A stretch of 64,000 nt of DNA, taken from NCBI GenBank assembly GCA_015680685.1, contig MNCI01017633.1, positions 210,816-274,815 on the forward strand. The letters are read 5' to 3'. The stretch comes from Gnetum montanum (lineage: Eukaryota > Streptophyta > Gnetopsida > Gnetales > Gnetaceae). Below are positions 34,368 through 46,503 of this stretch, piece by piece (position 1 is the stretch's first letter; each line of letters opens with the position of its first letter). A model generated the notes under the pieces. The model was not told where the DNA came from and made no database searches. It saw only the letters and a list, made by a program, of their open reading frames with translations. The position numbers and the translations under genes are program-made.

Positions 34368-36182
34368 TGATGCATAAATTTTGATGACAACACACTTATA
34401 TTAACACATTTAAAGAGACTATTTCTTAGGGCATCTCCCGTATGAGTATGGAAACTCAGAAATAGTCTTAGCTACCAAAGCATAGGTGGTGATTTAAATC
34501 CAAACTTATTATGAATAATAAAAAAAATAACTATTTTACAAGGATCCAACTCATGTAAAATTGTGAGATATTATGTAGAGGAATATTTAAAGTATCTAAT
34601 TAAATTAACCTCCATGAGTATTAATCCAAAGGAGTCATTCCTATAAGTATACTAGTAACATAGAAAGAAAAGAAATTTCTAAAATAGATTTCAAACTAGC
34701 TAATCAATGCTAATAGACTAACAACAAGATTTAAAATATGATAATGAATAAATTCAAAAACTAATCAAGAAACAAATTATTAAACCAACTAGGAATATTA
34801 CATAAACAATAATTGTGAATCAAATAAGTTCCAAAATTAAACATAGAAAATAACTAGTAACTTAAAAAAACATCGAATAGAAAATAATAGAGATTTTAAA
34901 ATTCAAATAGAAGGCTTTGTAATTAAACTATTTCTCTAATCTGCATTTTTATTTAAAGTTCATAGATGACTAAGCTCACAATAATGATTAAAGTTCATAG
35001 CACTTAAAATAACAAAAAAAATTGAAACACAAGAATTTAGCTCACTATAGAGCCTCAAATCATATTTGCAAGACAAATCATATCTTATGCAAGCTTGTTT
35101 TCTTGTGTCTTCTTGAGGCATACCTCCTCTAACAAGTTTGTGCAGTTAACCTTTTGGTTTTCCAAGAGTTGTTAATACAAATCTTGGTTGAGGTAGAGCT
35201 TGTCTTAATCTCCTCCTTCTTAGTTTGTATAGACTAAAACTGATCAAATAATGAATATAAAGGGAAAGGGCTAAGAGATCCAACAATCTTTGATTGTGAT
35301 GAAGATTTTATCAATTTTGATCCTCACACTCCTAGTTCAGAGGCTTCTCCTCTTCAAAATGAATCCTCCTATGATTTTAAATCCCAAAAATATAATTCTA
35401 AGAGATATGGGAATTCCCCATTTCCCTTCTCTTCTACTTGTTCTCCTTCCATCTATTACCTTTTGGTGCTTGGTTCTTCTTATCCATTCATCTAGATTTT
35501 CCACTTGCCCCCACACCCCCCCCCCCCCCCCCCCATCATGTTGTAACCTGCACATAAACAAATGAAAGCATCAACAATTTTATAAAACAGAATTCACAAT
35601 GTCATTAATCATACTTGGCAACTGAAACATTAAGAAAACCTAAACGTCCTTTCTTTTTTTTTGTTTCATATGTAAAATCCAATAAACTTGTAATAAGATT
35701 ATAGAAAATATGGGAAAATGTAGTTGATGTAAAATACAAGACAATATAATTATCCAACCCAAACTCTTACAAAACACAAGGAAAATAATCATCTCTTCCA
35801 AGATAAAACACAAGTGGTGCAACAAAGATGAAACAATGAAATAAGTATAATCTAAATCTGTGTGGTAGAAGAATAAATTCCAAATCTAAAAGAGGTACTA
35901 AAAAGAAGATATGCCTCTTCATCAAAGGACCATGAACGAGAGCATGGAAAGAATGAGAAACCCTACAAAGCTTGGAAGAAATGACAACATTATTAAAGCA
36001 AATCTAGTTTGCAATTGCACTGATGGACTAGGATGGACTAGGAGTAGTAGTTGGTGTAAACTCTCCAAATTTTTGTGCTAATGTTGTTGCATGCATACTA
36101 GAATTCACAAGGAGAATGCAAATTTACCAACATAACAAGGAGAAAAAAGCAAACAAACAAAATAGAATCCTCTATTAAACCA
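34368..36182 (-). repeat. Element F 5' LTR (minus orientation)
   Basis: A direct repeat of 15175-16934, slightly longer (1815 bp). It contains a run of 19 C at 35516-35534 that is absent from the other copy, where the same place reads CTTCCTCCATCCTG. The PBS side (34367 downward) does not match any primer site I recognise. Confidence 0.8.
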
Positions 36183-38370
36183 AATGTAGATTTTCCAACT
36201 TAAAGAGGTGGGTCCAATAGTAGCACAAGATCATCTCATCCTTACACAATCCCTCCTAGAATTTACATATAAGTTATCTAAATCCTAGTTAAGAATTTCT
36301 GCACAATTTCTCTATTCTTGTGGTTTTGCCATAATGGCCATGCTTGAATTCTCAAAATTTTGGGAGAATTTGCTAGCTAGATGCAATGCTAGGCTTGAAT
36401 TTGACATTTTTTTAGTAGTTTAAGTTAATTTTCATGCTTGGATTAAAGCTTTTGATTTGATTTTGTGGTGGGAATCAAGAATCCCGTCATGTAACTTGAG
36501 TTTTAGGGTTTTTAGAAATTTCTATATTTACTACAAGAAATCAAATGCATGCATTAATTCTAAGCTTATTTGGAAGAGGTATATAGAGAATACATTGATG
36601 TCTAGGATTTTTAGGAGATTTATTTGGTTAGATTAAGTGAAATCATGAATTTTTATAGTGCTGCTACAATGTAATGAATAGCGGTGAAGCTAGGGCAAGA
36701 AATTTTTCAATTCCACATTATTTTTAAGATATACATATGATATGCATTATATAGTATTAGCAAAAAAATACTATGAAATTAACATGTGCATGAGGAAATT
36801 CATAATCATTTTTGCATATTTTAGAAAAACATGATTTTGAGGGTTTTTCCTTATGAAGAACACGATGCGAAAAGAACACTACACAAGATTTTAACATGAG
36901 GTACTTTTGCCAAGTGCTTAAGAATAAGGGAAGAGATAAAATAATGTCATGTGTTAAAGTGCATAGAACGTCAAAGTTTACAAGCTAAGTTTTGATGTAT
37001 TTGATGTTTTTGCCAAATTTCTTAGTGTAAAAGGCATAGAATGGCATCTCACGTCAAAGTAAGTCAATGTAGAACATCAAAATTATAGATGTCTTTGAAA
37101 AACTCCTAATGTTGATCTGACATACTACATTAAGTTTTGTTTTATGTGAAATGTCAAAGTTTATTTATTAAGTCTATGTATTGCTTAATAGAAAATTAGG
37201 ATTTCAACATATAGATGTTTTTACCAAACACCAAACATTAGAAGTGTAAGATGACTTCCTATGTCAAAGTTGCATTTTTAATGAAGAATGTTGAAGTTTG
37301 AGGTTAAGAATCAATGCATCACGTAGAAAACTTGAGAAAGTTTTAAAGTGAAATTCACATAAACCAAATATGTTTTAATATTAAGTTGAATTTTTAACAT
37401 GAAACTATGTATTCAATGCTAAAACCATTGGTTGTCTATTTTAGGGATGCTGCACCACCTAGGTTCCTTGTAATTAAGCCTCCGTACTTCTTCGTGGTGG
37501 ATGAGAGGAGCATCCTAGAGAACAAGCATAGGAAATCTTGCTCAATTCTTAGCAAGCCCCTTTTCAATGATAATATGCTAATTCCACTGAGACTATGGAC
37601 ATGAAGGGAACCTACAAAATTTATGAAGTTTTTCATCACCCATTTCCATGTAGTGATCTAGAATGGGTTAAAGGAAGAGGTAGTTCTACAAGCTCTAGAG
37701 GCAATCCTTCCAAGACTCTCTATTAAGCTTACAAAGATTATTTTTAAGTTAAGATCAAACATCAAAGAGCTATCCAAAGATGTCTTGGTTTACAAGAAAT
37801 GTTTGGATAAGCTATAGAAAAGAAGAAAGTAATCATAGTTTAATGCTAATAACATATTGCTTTTCAAAACTCAAACTTCTAGAGCAATATCCAACCCACA
37901 AGGATCTCAAATTTTTATTGAGAGGTGAGTTACAAGTATAATAGTTAAGAAAAGCTAGTCTTTTATTGAATAAAAGAACTAGTTCATATTTTGTCATGTA
38001 GGTTCAATGATCTAAACATGTAGTGTTCCTATCATTTAACATTCCTACAAAACTTATTGTGAGATCTCTCCCAGCATCAAAATTAGAGACTTCCAGTGAT
38101 GCCCCATTTTTATATGCAATACAAGGAATTGAAACTACATAAGTTCTAGAACAAGTACAGTAATCAGAAATACATTTAGCCACTATGGAATGAAGTCCAT
38201 GAAGAGAATGTAGAACGGCCAAAAGGGTTAAGGATCATCCTAAGGCCAAAAAATAAGTAGAAGTTAATTTTTATATGATTTTTTTTACTTTCTTTCTTTC
38301 TTTCTTTTTTTGAAATTAGAAGATAAAGATTAAATTAGCTAATAGTGAGATATGGTTACTTGAAACTCAA
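36183..38370. other. Intergenic sequence with loose GTCAAAGTT repeats
   Basis: AT-rich. Between about 36960 and 37300 the word (A/C)(T/C)GTCAAAGT recurs four times at roughly 80-120 bp spacing (near 36968, 37051, 37148, 37266), which may be a decayed tandem repeat. Frames at 37407-37604 (+) and 38004-38222 (-, 72 codons) are open but unrecognised. A (CTTT)n tract lies at about 38288-38311. Confidence 0.4.
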
Positions 38371-39310
38371 ATAAGCATTGATGATACCAAGTTTATTGTT
38401 GTCATGATGGTAGTAGAAAAGTTTGAAGTAAGATCCACTAGAGAAGCACAAAGCACTCAAAAGAGAATTCTTGAAAGAAAAGGAGTTAAATATTTTAGTA
38501 AGTTTGATAGGACAAGAATTTTACGTGCTTTAGGCTTAAAGCATTCCTACCATAGTATAGCGAAATGTGTTGGTTTAATTAAGAGTTATTCAATGGCAAA
38601 GGTGGTTATATTAGTATGTGTATATCAGAAACAAGTGATCATCACTTGGGATTCAACTACACTACGGTATTGGTTAGGATTCCCATGGAGGGAAAAAAGA
38701 TTGAAATTTTCAAGCTAGACTCAGAAAAACCAATATTCATGAAGGAATGGATGGGATTTGAGAAGAGAGATGTCATCAATGTATACAAAGGAACAAATGA
38801 GGATTTGAAGAAACTTTTGCCTTTATTCAATGAGAGGCTCTTCCATAACAAAATAGGTCGAAATGGGAGCCAACCCCAAGGTGGTTGTATGAACTATATG
38901 GGGCAATATCCCAAAGAACAATAATCGACTGGGCATCTATTATTTATCAAAGAGTAGTGGAAGAAATACAAAAGCTAACCCAGGAGGATAAAAAAGGAAG
39001 TAATAGATGGTAAGCAAGAAGCTCAATTTTTTGTTGTACTCTAAATTAATAAAGGTCATGGTAATACTATTTGCCCGAGGAGGATAGAAGTAGCTTGATG
39101 TTGCTTCAAAAGTAGACTTCAAACCCCCACTGAATCAACACTTGGAACATTTGATATCTTCATATAGCATCATTGGTGATTGTCCTCTGGTATCAATGTT
39201 AAAGACCAAAGAAGAGAATAGGCCACTAGTGTCAAATAACATTAAGGAACCTTAGAAGAAAATAAGTGGAGATGCAAAAGTAAGGAAGGAGAAAATTTTG
39301 AAGAGAACCT
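38370..39310 (+). pseudogene. Unidentified coding-like sequence, part 1 (interrupted by element D)
   Basis: Two overlapping forward frames (38404-38718 and 38616-38924) carry protein-like sequence: KFDRTRILRALGLKHSYHSIAKCVGL, ITWDSTTLRYWLGFP, then KPIFMKEWMGFEKRDVINVYKG and LFNERLFHNKIGRN. The shift between frames near 38650 suggests one broken ORF. It continues with stops into a charged Lys/Glu-rich stretch up to the D insertion point. I do not recognise the family. It could be the post-pol ORF of another retrotransposon lineage or a host-derived protein. Confidence 0.45.
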
Positions 39311-40208
39311 TGATGAATGTCAAAGTGTCACATGGATGGGCCCCCATCAATGGGGCTGCATCAACATAGTGTTTGCTACATCAACAGGGCCCTATTGATG
39401 TAGTACTATAGCAAAAACTATAAATACGAGCTCCCAGTTGTGTTTGTGGAAAGAGAATTCATAGTAGTAGCAAAGCTCTTGCAGTTTTTCCATTTGAAAG
39501 TTAGAACATTTCTCTAAGTGCACGCAGCAAGAATCAAAAAGTGTACAAATCTTTATTTAAGCACTATTGTACCTAAACCACACTAATGTGTATAGCATTA
39601 AAGACAAGCCTTTTGATCAAACCTTTCAACACTTAGAATAGATTAATGATTTATTTATGCATTTATTGTTTTCATGAAATATGTAATTAATTAAGATAAA
39701 TTAGACTTTATGTAACTAGTTGATTAATTAAGCTAAATAAATTAAGTACATAAGTATGACCACTTCAAGCATAAACACATATTGGCTTGGTAATCCCAGT
39801 AGCATTATTGCTTGGTGTGCCCAATAGTGTAGCACTTGGTAACCTAGCAGTGAATACGTAGATTTAAGATGTGTACAGAAAGTGGGACCGGATGCTTATG
39901 TTAGGATTAGTTAGAGACTAGTTAAGTGGTTAAATTAAATTAGTTGTTAAATTATTCCATCTCTCTACTCTAAGCACCAAAGAACATAAAATATAAAACA
40001 ATAAAAATCACATGCCTCAATTACACTTAATCATACCTTTGAACATCACAAGTGTAATTGGAAAGACAACGAACAACCTTAGGACAAGGTTCACTTCTTA
40101 GAAGACTAGTGTACCAGAAACTATAAAGTCTATGAAATTTGACTGAATCATGCATGAACGTTTTGTGATTTGTATGGTTGGACATAAGGGTACCTCAACC
40201 ACTCATCA
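39311..40208 (+). repeat. Element D 5' LTR
   Basis: 898 bp, starts TGATGAATGTC, ends CCACTCATCA. U3 carries several short (C)ATCAA(C/T)(A/G)GGGC(C) words before the TATA box. Confidence 0.9.
39419..39426 (+). promoter_or_regulatory. TATA box, element D 5' LTR
   Basis: TATAAATA preceded by ATTGATGTAGTACTATAGCAAAAAC. A related arrangement recurs inside the element ahead of ORF3. Confidence 0.6.
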
Positions 40209-40209
40209 T

Positions 40210-40227
40210 TAGCACCATTGTTAAGGA
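40210..40227 (+). other. Primer-binding site of element D, tRNA-Asp type, eroded
   Basis: TAGCACCATTGTTAAGGA aligns with TGGCGCCGTTGCCGGGGA at 11 of 18 positions. Every difference is a transition of the C-to-T / G-to-A kind. Confidence 0.65.
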
Positions 40228-40369
40228 CTCTATTTGTTGAAATGTGTGCTATCTAGGATTAGTGAACATTATTCAGATTGTTGGATAAACCCAAGGTCAA
40301 CATCACTGTGAAACGACATATAATTACAAAAGCACAGTGATATTTTATTTGTTTGAAAAATTTCTTCTT

Positions 40370-42840
40370 CTTCTCATAGGCATGAAGATGTCAAATTTCT
40401 AGTTCCAAAATAGTGCAAGGTGGTATATACTCATCTAGATGAGTATGTGCCTAATTTCACCTTCATCTTACACTAGGATGAGCAACTGCAATGGCGTGAT
40501 ATGGAAAGCAACATTGTAATGCCCCCCAATCTATCTATGCCCGTGATGCTACTTTAAACTCTTAAGAGGTTAGGCATTCATGATCTTCAAGAAGAGTATG
40601 TTGTTCATGACTATGAATATCAGGACTACTGTCCCACTGACACATAATGTAGCAGAGATCAACATTAAGAGAAGCATCATGAGGTTGCGAAGAAGAAACA
40701 CCTTACCAATCCCTTATTTTTGCTAAACCAAGATGACAGTGACAACCCTCCCTCTAAGGACTCTCAACATGAAAATTATCCACCCCTAATTACTAATGAT
40801 GGAGGTGTAAACCTAAATCTACATTTACTATCAACATTCCAAGTTCAAGAAAGGATGGCAGTCAAGGCAAGAGCTCAAGCAAGCATCAAGATAATAAGAG
40901 ATCTAATGAACATAGTTGTGACAACCAAAGGAAGTTGAAAGACACCATGATGGTGGTAGTCCTCCTCCCTCTTCACCCTCTTCATTTGCATCCTCTTCTT
41001 CCTCTTCTTCTGGTTCTAAAAGATGCCACAAAAAGAATAACTGTGATGGAGGTGCTCAATGGGACAATAATACTAATCACCAAGCCCGTGATGAAAGAAG
41101 GGGTAACAGAGGACATCATTGATGCTAATGAAATAATAATGATGATGAGCATCTATTGGCAACTCAAATCATGCTTAACATTGCAAAGGAAGTTAATATT
41201 CCAACTAGGCATATGAAAGATAGTCGGATCAAGCGCTTAGACATGAACAGTATCCCAAGAGTTGAGGGGGATATAACTTTGATCCATAGACATATCTACA
41301 AGATTTTAACAATTCCTATGCATTGCAGAACATTAAAAATGATTAGTAAAAACTCAAAATCTTCCCTAGGATACTCATCAAGGAGGTTGAAAGCTAGTAC
41401 CAATCCTTAGAATCAAAATCTATTTGCAGATGGAGTACCATGTTGGAACTATTTAATGACAAATACTAGACATACTCCAGAGTATCTAATCTGAGAAGGA
41501 AAATACAAGGCTAGAAATAGGGAACACATGAACCCTTGGATGCCACCATGGGTAGATATTATTCTCTCTTACATTGATGCCCTAGCCATGATTATTCTCT
41601 GAGGGAACAACTCCGCCACATCATAGATGGGCTCAAAGCAAAAACTAGAAGAACTCTTGGGGTCTATGTCCAAGGGAGACTATTTGAACTAAGAGCTTAT
41701 CAAATACAAAGGCTAATAGAGCAAGTAGAAAAAGAAGAAGGTGAGTTGTAAAAAATGGAAAGTGTAGAAAAATATGATAGGAATCCTTCCATATGAAAAG
41801 GTAGGTCTGATTCTATGATAAGGAGGAGTTACCACTCAATGAAGTGGTGAACAAGAAAACCTTGACCATCCAAAAATCCATTTCTAACATTTCAGTAAAG
41901 GTTGATAAATTATGGGACTCTTTCGATGAAAAATTTGAAACTACTATGAAGATTGTTGAACCATCCAAATAGCAAAATAGGGATCATGACTGTAGGAGGT
42001 AGAAAGAAGCTAAATGTGCCTATCAGAGAGGTAAGGGAAAAGTCGCTATAGTTGAAGAAGTTATGGAGACATATTTTGATGATGATGTTGGATGTGACAT
42101 TTGTCAATATGAACATCCTAAGGGATGTTTCCCTATGATGTCACACTTACAAGAGTCTAGGCTGTACACACTAAATCCTCAACTAGTAAGGAGGTAAGCA
42201 CCTAGACGATTGCCTTATTCTCAAGGCAATCCAAGGTAGTTCCACCAACAACAACAAACTTACTATCCAAGTGGAGCTCCACCACAACCATATGAACAAT
42301 ATCAATAGTGGCACCAACCACAATCATGGGGAATGCCATCACTAAGACAATAGTACCCTTATAATCAATCAAATACATACGAGTACTATGTTCAGCAACT
42401 TGTTTCTTCATGAAGCTCTACAAGCCATGCCTCATTCCAACATCACTATTACCCTCCAGAGTAGCATCAAACTCATTCACCATTTACTCAAGGGGAGCAC
42501 CCATATTCATACCATCCTTTGCATCCATCTACACACATTCCTCTACCCTCTACCCAATTACCTCTTACTATATCTAGGTGAAATTCCCCCACAACTGCAA
42601 CAACAAAATGCTAGAAGGGCTCTCCATTCACAACCAACCATCTAGCCGAGTGGTTCAAATAATTGATCCAAGAAACAACCTTTTTTTTTTATCCAACAGT
42701 CCTCCCAAACCCTCACACCCTAATGCGACTGGTCATCCTACATCTCCAACAACCTCATCCTCTACATCAAACACATTTGAGTATCCATCAAACCAAACAT
42801 TACCTTAGATCCACACTATAATGTTAACCCATGTTGTTTC
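40370..42840 (+). pseudogene. gag: Element D gag (broken)
   Basis: The N-terminal VYTHLDEYVPNFTF motif (about 40423-40465) matches YTHPDEY of the other copies. A Ser/His/Arg-rich region follows, then the capsid domain (about 41150-41760), then a complete zinc knuckle CDICQYEHPKGC (CX2CX3HX3C, about 42093-42128), then a Pro/Gln/Asn/Ser-rich linker. The start codon seen in A and B appears lost, and there are stops and frameshifts across the region. The product would be the capsid and RNA-binding protein. Confidence 0.78.
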
Positions 42841-43461
42841 CAATTGAATCAAGTTTGGCAACCTTCCCATGAAACGATCTAACCCAGGAAGTCCTCTTAT
42901 TTACTTGTAAATTACTGGACATGAACCATGCAAGGCTCTTCTTGATTCTAATTCTGGTGTCAATCTCATCTCCCATGACATGTACAAGGCCTAGAACCTA
43001 CCAACTCTCAAGAAGAGTAATATCCATCTAGAATTGGCAAACCAATCGATCACTATCCCTTTGAAACTAGTGGAGGACATCGTGACCATAATTTGTGGGT
43101 GGTCCTATCTAACTACTTTTCTAGTGATCAAGGTCAAGAAATACAAATGTGACTTTCCCATCATTATGGGAAGGGCTTGGTTAAGCATTGTTGATGCACA
43201 ACTGAGCATAAGGGACCTCTCCTTGGAAATATCCAAGGAAAATGAATTTGGATGACTTGGAAGAAGTGTGTTCCATGCATCGCGTATAGTAATAATGGGT
43301 GCAATTGCATGTAGAAAATCTAGTCTAATAAAAGTACATTCATCAAACCATGTAATCAGTGTGCACAAGAAAAAAATATCCAAAGGTTCTTGTATGTAAT
43401 AGCCACAAAATAGGAGGGCACCCAGTAGCTGATAGCTAACTCTGACAACAACAAATTATGC
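42841..43461 (+). pseudogene. Element D aspartic protease (broken)
   Basis: LLDSNSGVNLIS marks the active site, but the catalytic DSG reads DSN (42944-42952). Later IPLKLVEDIVTIICGWSY and FPIIMGRAWLSIVDA are well preserved in an open stretch at 43034-43255. Confidence 0.78.
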
Positions 43462-44560
43462 ATGAAACCAACTAAGAGCCTAACATGTGCCTATGTCAAA
43501 AGCATGGATGAACTTAAGCAAGTTCATCACCAACTCTCTGATGATGAAGACAATGATATCTATTGGGGAGAGTTGGAAATCCCTGATAATTTCAAGCAAG
43601 AGCCCTTAGAGTTAAAAACTCTACCAACCAGCATGGAATATGAATTTTTATACAATGGTAAGCTGGTTATCATCAATGCAAATCTTACTCCTGAACAAAA
43701 AGATAAGTTGTTAAGGGTGGTCAAAAAATGGCCAACAACCTTTGCTTACTCATATCCTGAACTACCTAGAATCAATCCAAGGATAGGCTAGCATCGTATT
43801 TACACCAACCTAGCCATGAAGCCAAGAAGATAGCCACAAAGCTGGTTGGATCCCAAATTAAAGCAAATTATCAAGGATGAAATAAAACAACTCCTCAAGG
43901 TAGGGTTCATTTATCCCACTCATAATTATGCCAAAGAAAGGTGGTAAGTGGTAGGTCTGCATTGACTTTAGGCTATTGAACATGGCAACATTTAAAGATC
44001 ATTTTCCATTACCATTTGTGGACCAAGTGTTGGACACCATTTCTAGGCATTACTATTATAACTTCTTAGATGGCTATACTGAATATAACCAAATCCAAAT
44101 TGTGGCAGAAGATCAAGCCAAGACAACATTCATGAGTCCTTGAGGGACATTTTCATATTGTAAGATGTCATTTGGTCTATGTAATGCCCCTACAACATTT
44201 CAATGCCTAGTCATTAGTATTTTCCAATAGCAAATTGGTAGTAGGATAGAAGTCTTTATGGATGACTTCTCTACCTATGGGGCTACATTTGAGTAAGCCC
44301 TAGATTGCCTTAAATAGGTACTAAAAAGATGTGTTGAAATAAACCTTAGGCTAAATTGGTAGAAAATCCATCAAATGATCTAGGAGGGCATAGTACTGGG
44401 GCACCAAATTTCACAAGAAGGGATTGAGGTAGACCCTAATAAGATAAGGGTCATCCAAGGAATCACAGGCTAGCCATAGACAATCAAAGACATCTGATCA
44501 TTCCTTAGACACACTGGCTACTACCAATGATTTATAGATAATTTCTCTAAGATTTCAAAG
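43462..44560 (+). pseudogene. Element D PR-RT linker and reverse transcriptase (broken)
   Basis: A 109-codon acidic linker (43462-43791) includes DDEDNDIYWGELEIPDNF. RT follows with EIKQLLKVGFIYP, VCIDFRLLN, FLDGYTEYNQI (44063 onward) and an intact catalytic VFMDDFSTYG (44252-44281). Several TAG codons interrupt it. It would copy RNA into cDNA in the particle. The FMDD variant is normal for this group. Confidence 0.85.
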
Positions 44561-45100
44561 CCATTGGTTGAGCTTAGAAAGAAAGATGCTCCATTAATCT
44601 AGACCAATGAGTGTGAACATGCATTCCAAAAACTAAAATACAAACTCATAGAAACTCCCATTTTGCGGGTACCAAACTAGTTGAGACCATTTTATATAAT
44701 GATAGATATATCTAATTATGCCTTGGGAGTTAGGATTACATAGTTGGATGATAAGAAACATCCATATTACATCCACTATGTGAGTCGAAGCATTATGAGT
44801 TCACAATTGAATTACAGCACAATTGAGAAAGGACTTATGGTAGTGGTGTATGCTCTTGAAAAGTTTAGACACTATGTGCTTGGCTATAAGGTGTTTGTGC
44901 ACCCAAATCACAGTGCCATTCACTTCCTAATAAATAAGCCAATGATGATTCCTCATATCATACGATGGCTCATGATCTTATAGAAATTCAATATTACAAT
45001 GATAGATTGGAAAGGGACTAACAATGTGTTCACTGACCACCTCTCTTGGTTAAGATGGGATAACAAAAATAAGGAGAGTCCACTCTCTAATCAATTTTCA
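44561..45100 (+). pseudogene. Element D RNase H (broken)
   Basis: The core is open at 44744-44983 with YYIHYVSRSIMSSQLNYSTIEKG and YALEKFRHYVLGYKVFVH, the usual RNase H signature of gypsy elements, followed by VFTDHLSWLR. A TAG ends the open stretch at 44981. Confidence 0.8.
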
Positions 45101-46503
45101 AATAAATTGCTCTTTATAGGAGCAATAAATGAACAAATGATTATAGAAACAAAATGGTAGGATGGCATCCTCACTTAGCTTCTCACTCAGAAGATGCCAC
45201 AAGATCTAGACTTTAGGAAGAAACAACAATTTCTTCATCAAGCAAAGTACTTCATCAAAATCAATGGACACCTTTATAAGTTTTGTGCTGATGGCCTAGT
45301 TCATTGGTGTGTCCCTAATGCACATCAACTACATGTTGTCCAGGATGCTCATGAAAGCCCTTGCAAAGGCCACTATGCAGGGAGATGCATGGCCATAAAA
45401 ATCCTAATAGTAAGATACTATTAGCCTACAATCTTTAGGGATGCCCTCTAGTTCGTCCAATCTTGTGAATGTTATTAAAGAGATGGTGGGATGACCACTT
45501 AAATGGAGGGTCCTCAATAGTATATTCAACCACTAGAACCTTTTGATATATGGGGAATTAAATTCATGGGTCCCATCACCCATGTCCAATGAAAAGGTGT
45601 ATATCATTGTAGTAGTTAATTACTGCACCAAATGGGCAGAAGTAGTAGTCGTCACCAATTGTACATCATCCACTGCTACTAGATTTGTATAAAAAAAATG
45701 TTGTCAATAGGTTTGGGGTGCTACATGCACTAATTTTTAACAATGAAACTCATTTTACAAGTATCACCTTTTGAAAAGTTATGCAATGCTTGGGGGTTGA
45801 ACATAAATTAACAACACCCTATCACCCCCAAGCCAATGGTCAAGCAAAGATAACTAACAAGAAGATCACAAAGATCCTAACAAGGACCATAACCAGATAT
45901 AGCAGAGATTAGAGCTCAAAACTCAATGATGCCCTCTAGGCCTACAACTCAACATGGAAACTCTATATTGGATACTCTCTTTATGACCTAGTGTACAGAA
46001 AACTTCCAATGCTCCTGGCTCAATCTGAGCTCTATACACTCCCAATAGCCTATGAACTAAACCTTCACCTAAGTCTAGCACAAAAAGAAAGACTAATCAA
46101 CCTCAACATGCTAGATAAAAATTAATTAGTGGCCCTAACTTTGAATGAAGTGCACAAGAAATTCAATAAGTAATGACATGACCTTAGAATATGGAAAGTA
46201 AAATTTCAATTGGGAGATAAGGTTCTCTACTAGAACACCACACATGTACCCCAAAAAATAAAGTTCCAAACATGATGAGAGGAACCTTATATAATTGACA
46301 AAACCTTTCCTTCTGCAGCCATGACCATATACAAACCTGAGAGCCCAAATAAAAAGTAGTTGGTTAACATCCAACAAGTAAAGATTTTCCATAAGCCCAA
46401 GCAAGCCAATGCAACAAATACCTCAATGGATGGACAACCATGGTCAATGTTTTAGATCTCCTCTTTCCAATTTAGTCATGGGGGAGATGGCCATCCATGC
46501 TAA
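45101..46503 (+). pseudogene. Element D integrase (broken)
   Basis: The zinc-binding domain (45194-45490) has HESPCKGHYAG, IVRYY and CECY-x-RDGG. In the core, GIKFMG has Lys where the first catalytic Asp belongs, and TPYHPQANGQAKI has Lys at the catalytic Glu, so it cannot work. The GPY motif is altered to EEPYIIDKTF (about 46285). The final ISSFQFSHGGDGHPC-stop (to 46503), preceded by an in-frame TAG, matches the polyprotein end of A and B. Confidence 0.8.
46476..46490 (+). other. Internal polypurine-tract-like site, element D
   Basis: TCATGGGGGAGATGG at the end of the polyprotein frame, identical to the sites at 7798 and 61654. Confidence 0.45.

Larger units (their letters stand above)
15175..36182 (-). 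mobile_element. Element F: old Ty3/gypsy retrotransposon, split by element E
   Basis: Direct repeats of about 1.8 kb (15175-16934 and 34368-36182) flank minus-strand gag and protease (32156-33960) and RT/RNase H (17640-19175). Element E lies between protease and RT. Without E the interior is only about 4.9 kb and has no recognisable integrase, so F is also internally deleted. Its LTRs and gag are unrelated in sequence to those of A, B, D and E, so it is a different gypsy lineage. Flanking five-base words (TTTGT / AATGT) do not form a clear duplication. Confidence 0.75.

Noticed and set aside
35290-35565. 91-codon frame ending in a proline run
   Set aside because: It lies in the F LTR and the prolines come from the C19 run. 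The paired LTR does not preserve it.
38004-38222. 72-codon minus-strand open frame that might be a host exon
   Set aside because: No recognisable motif, no neighbouring exons or splice context I can support, and length is within chance for this region.
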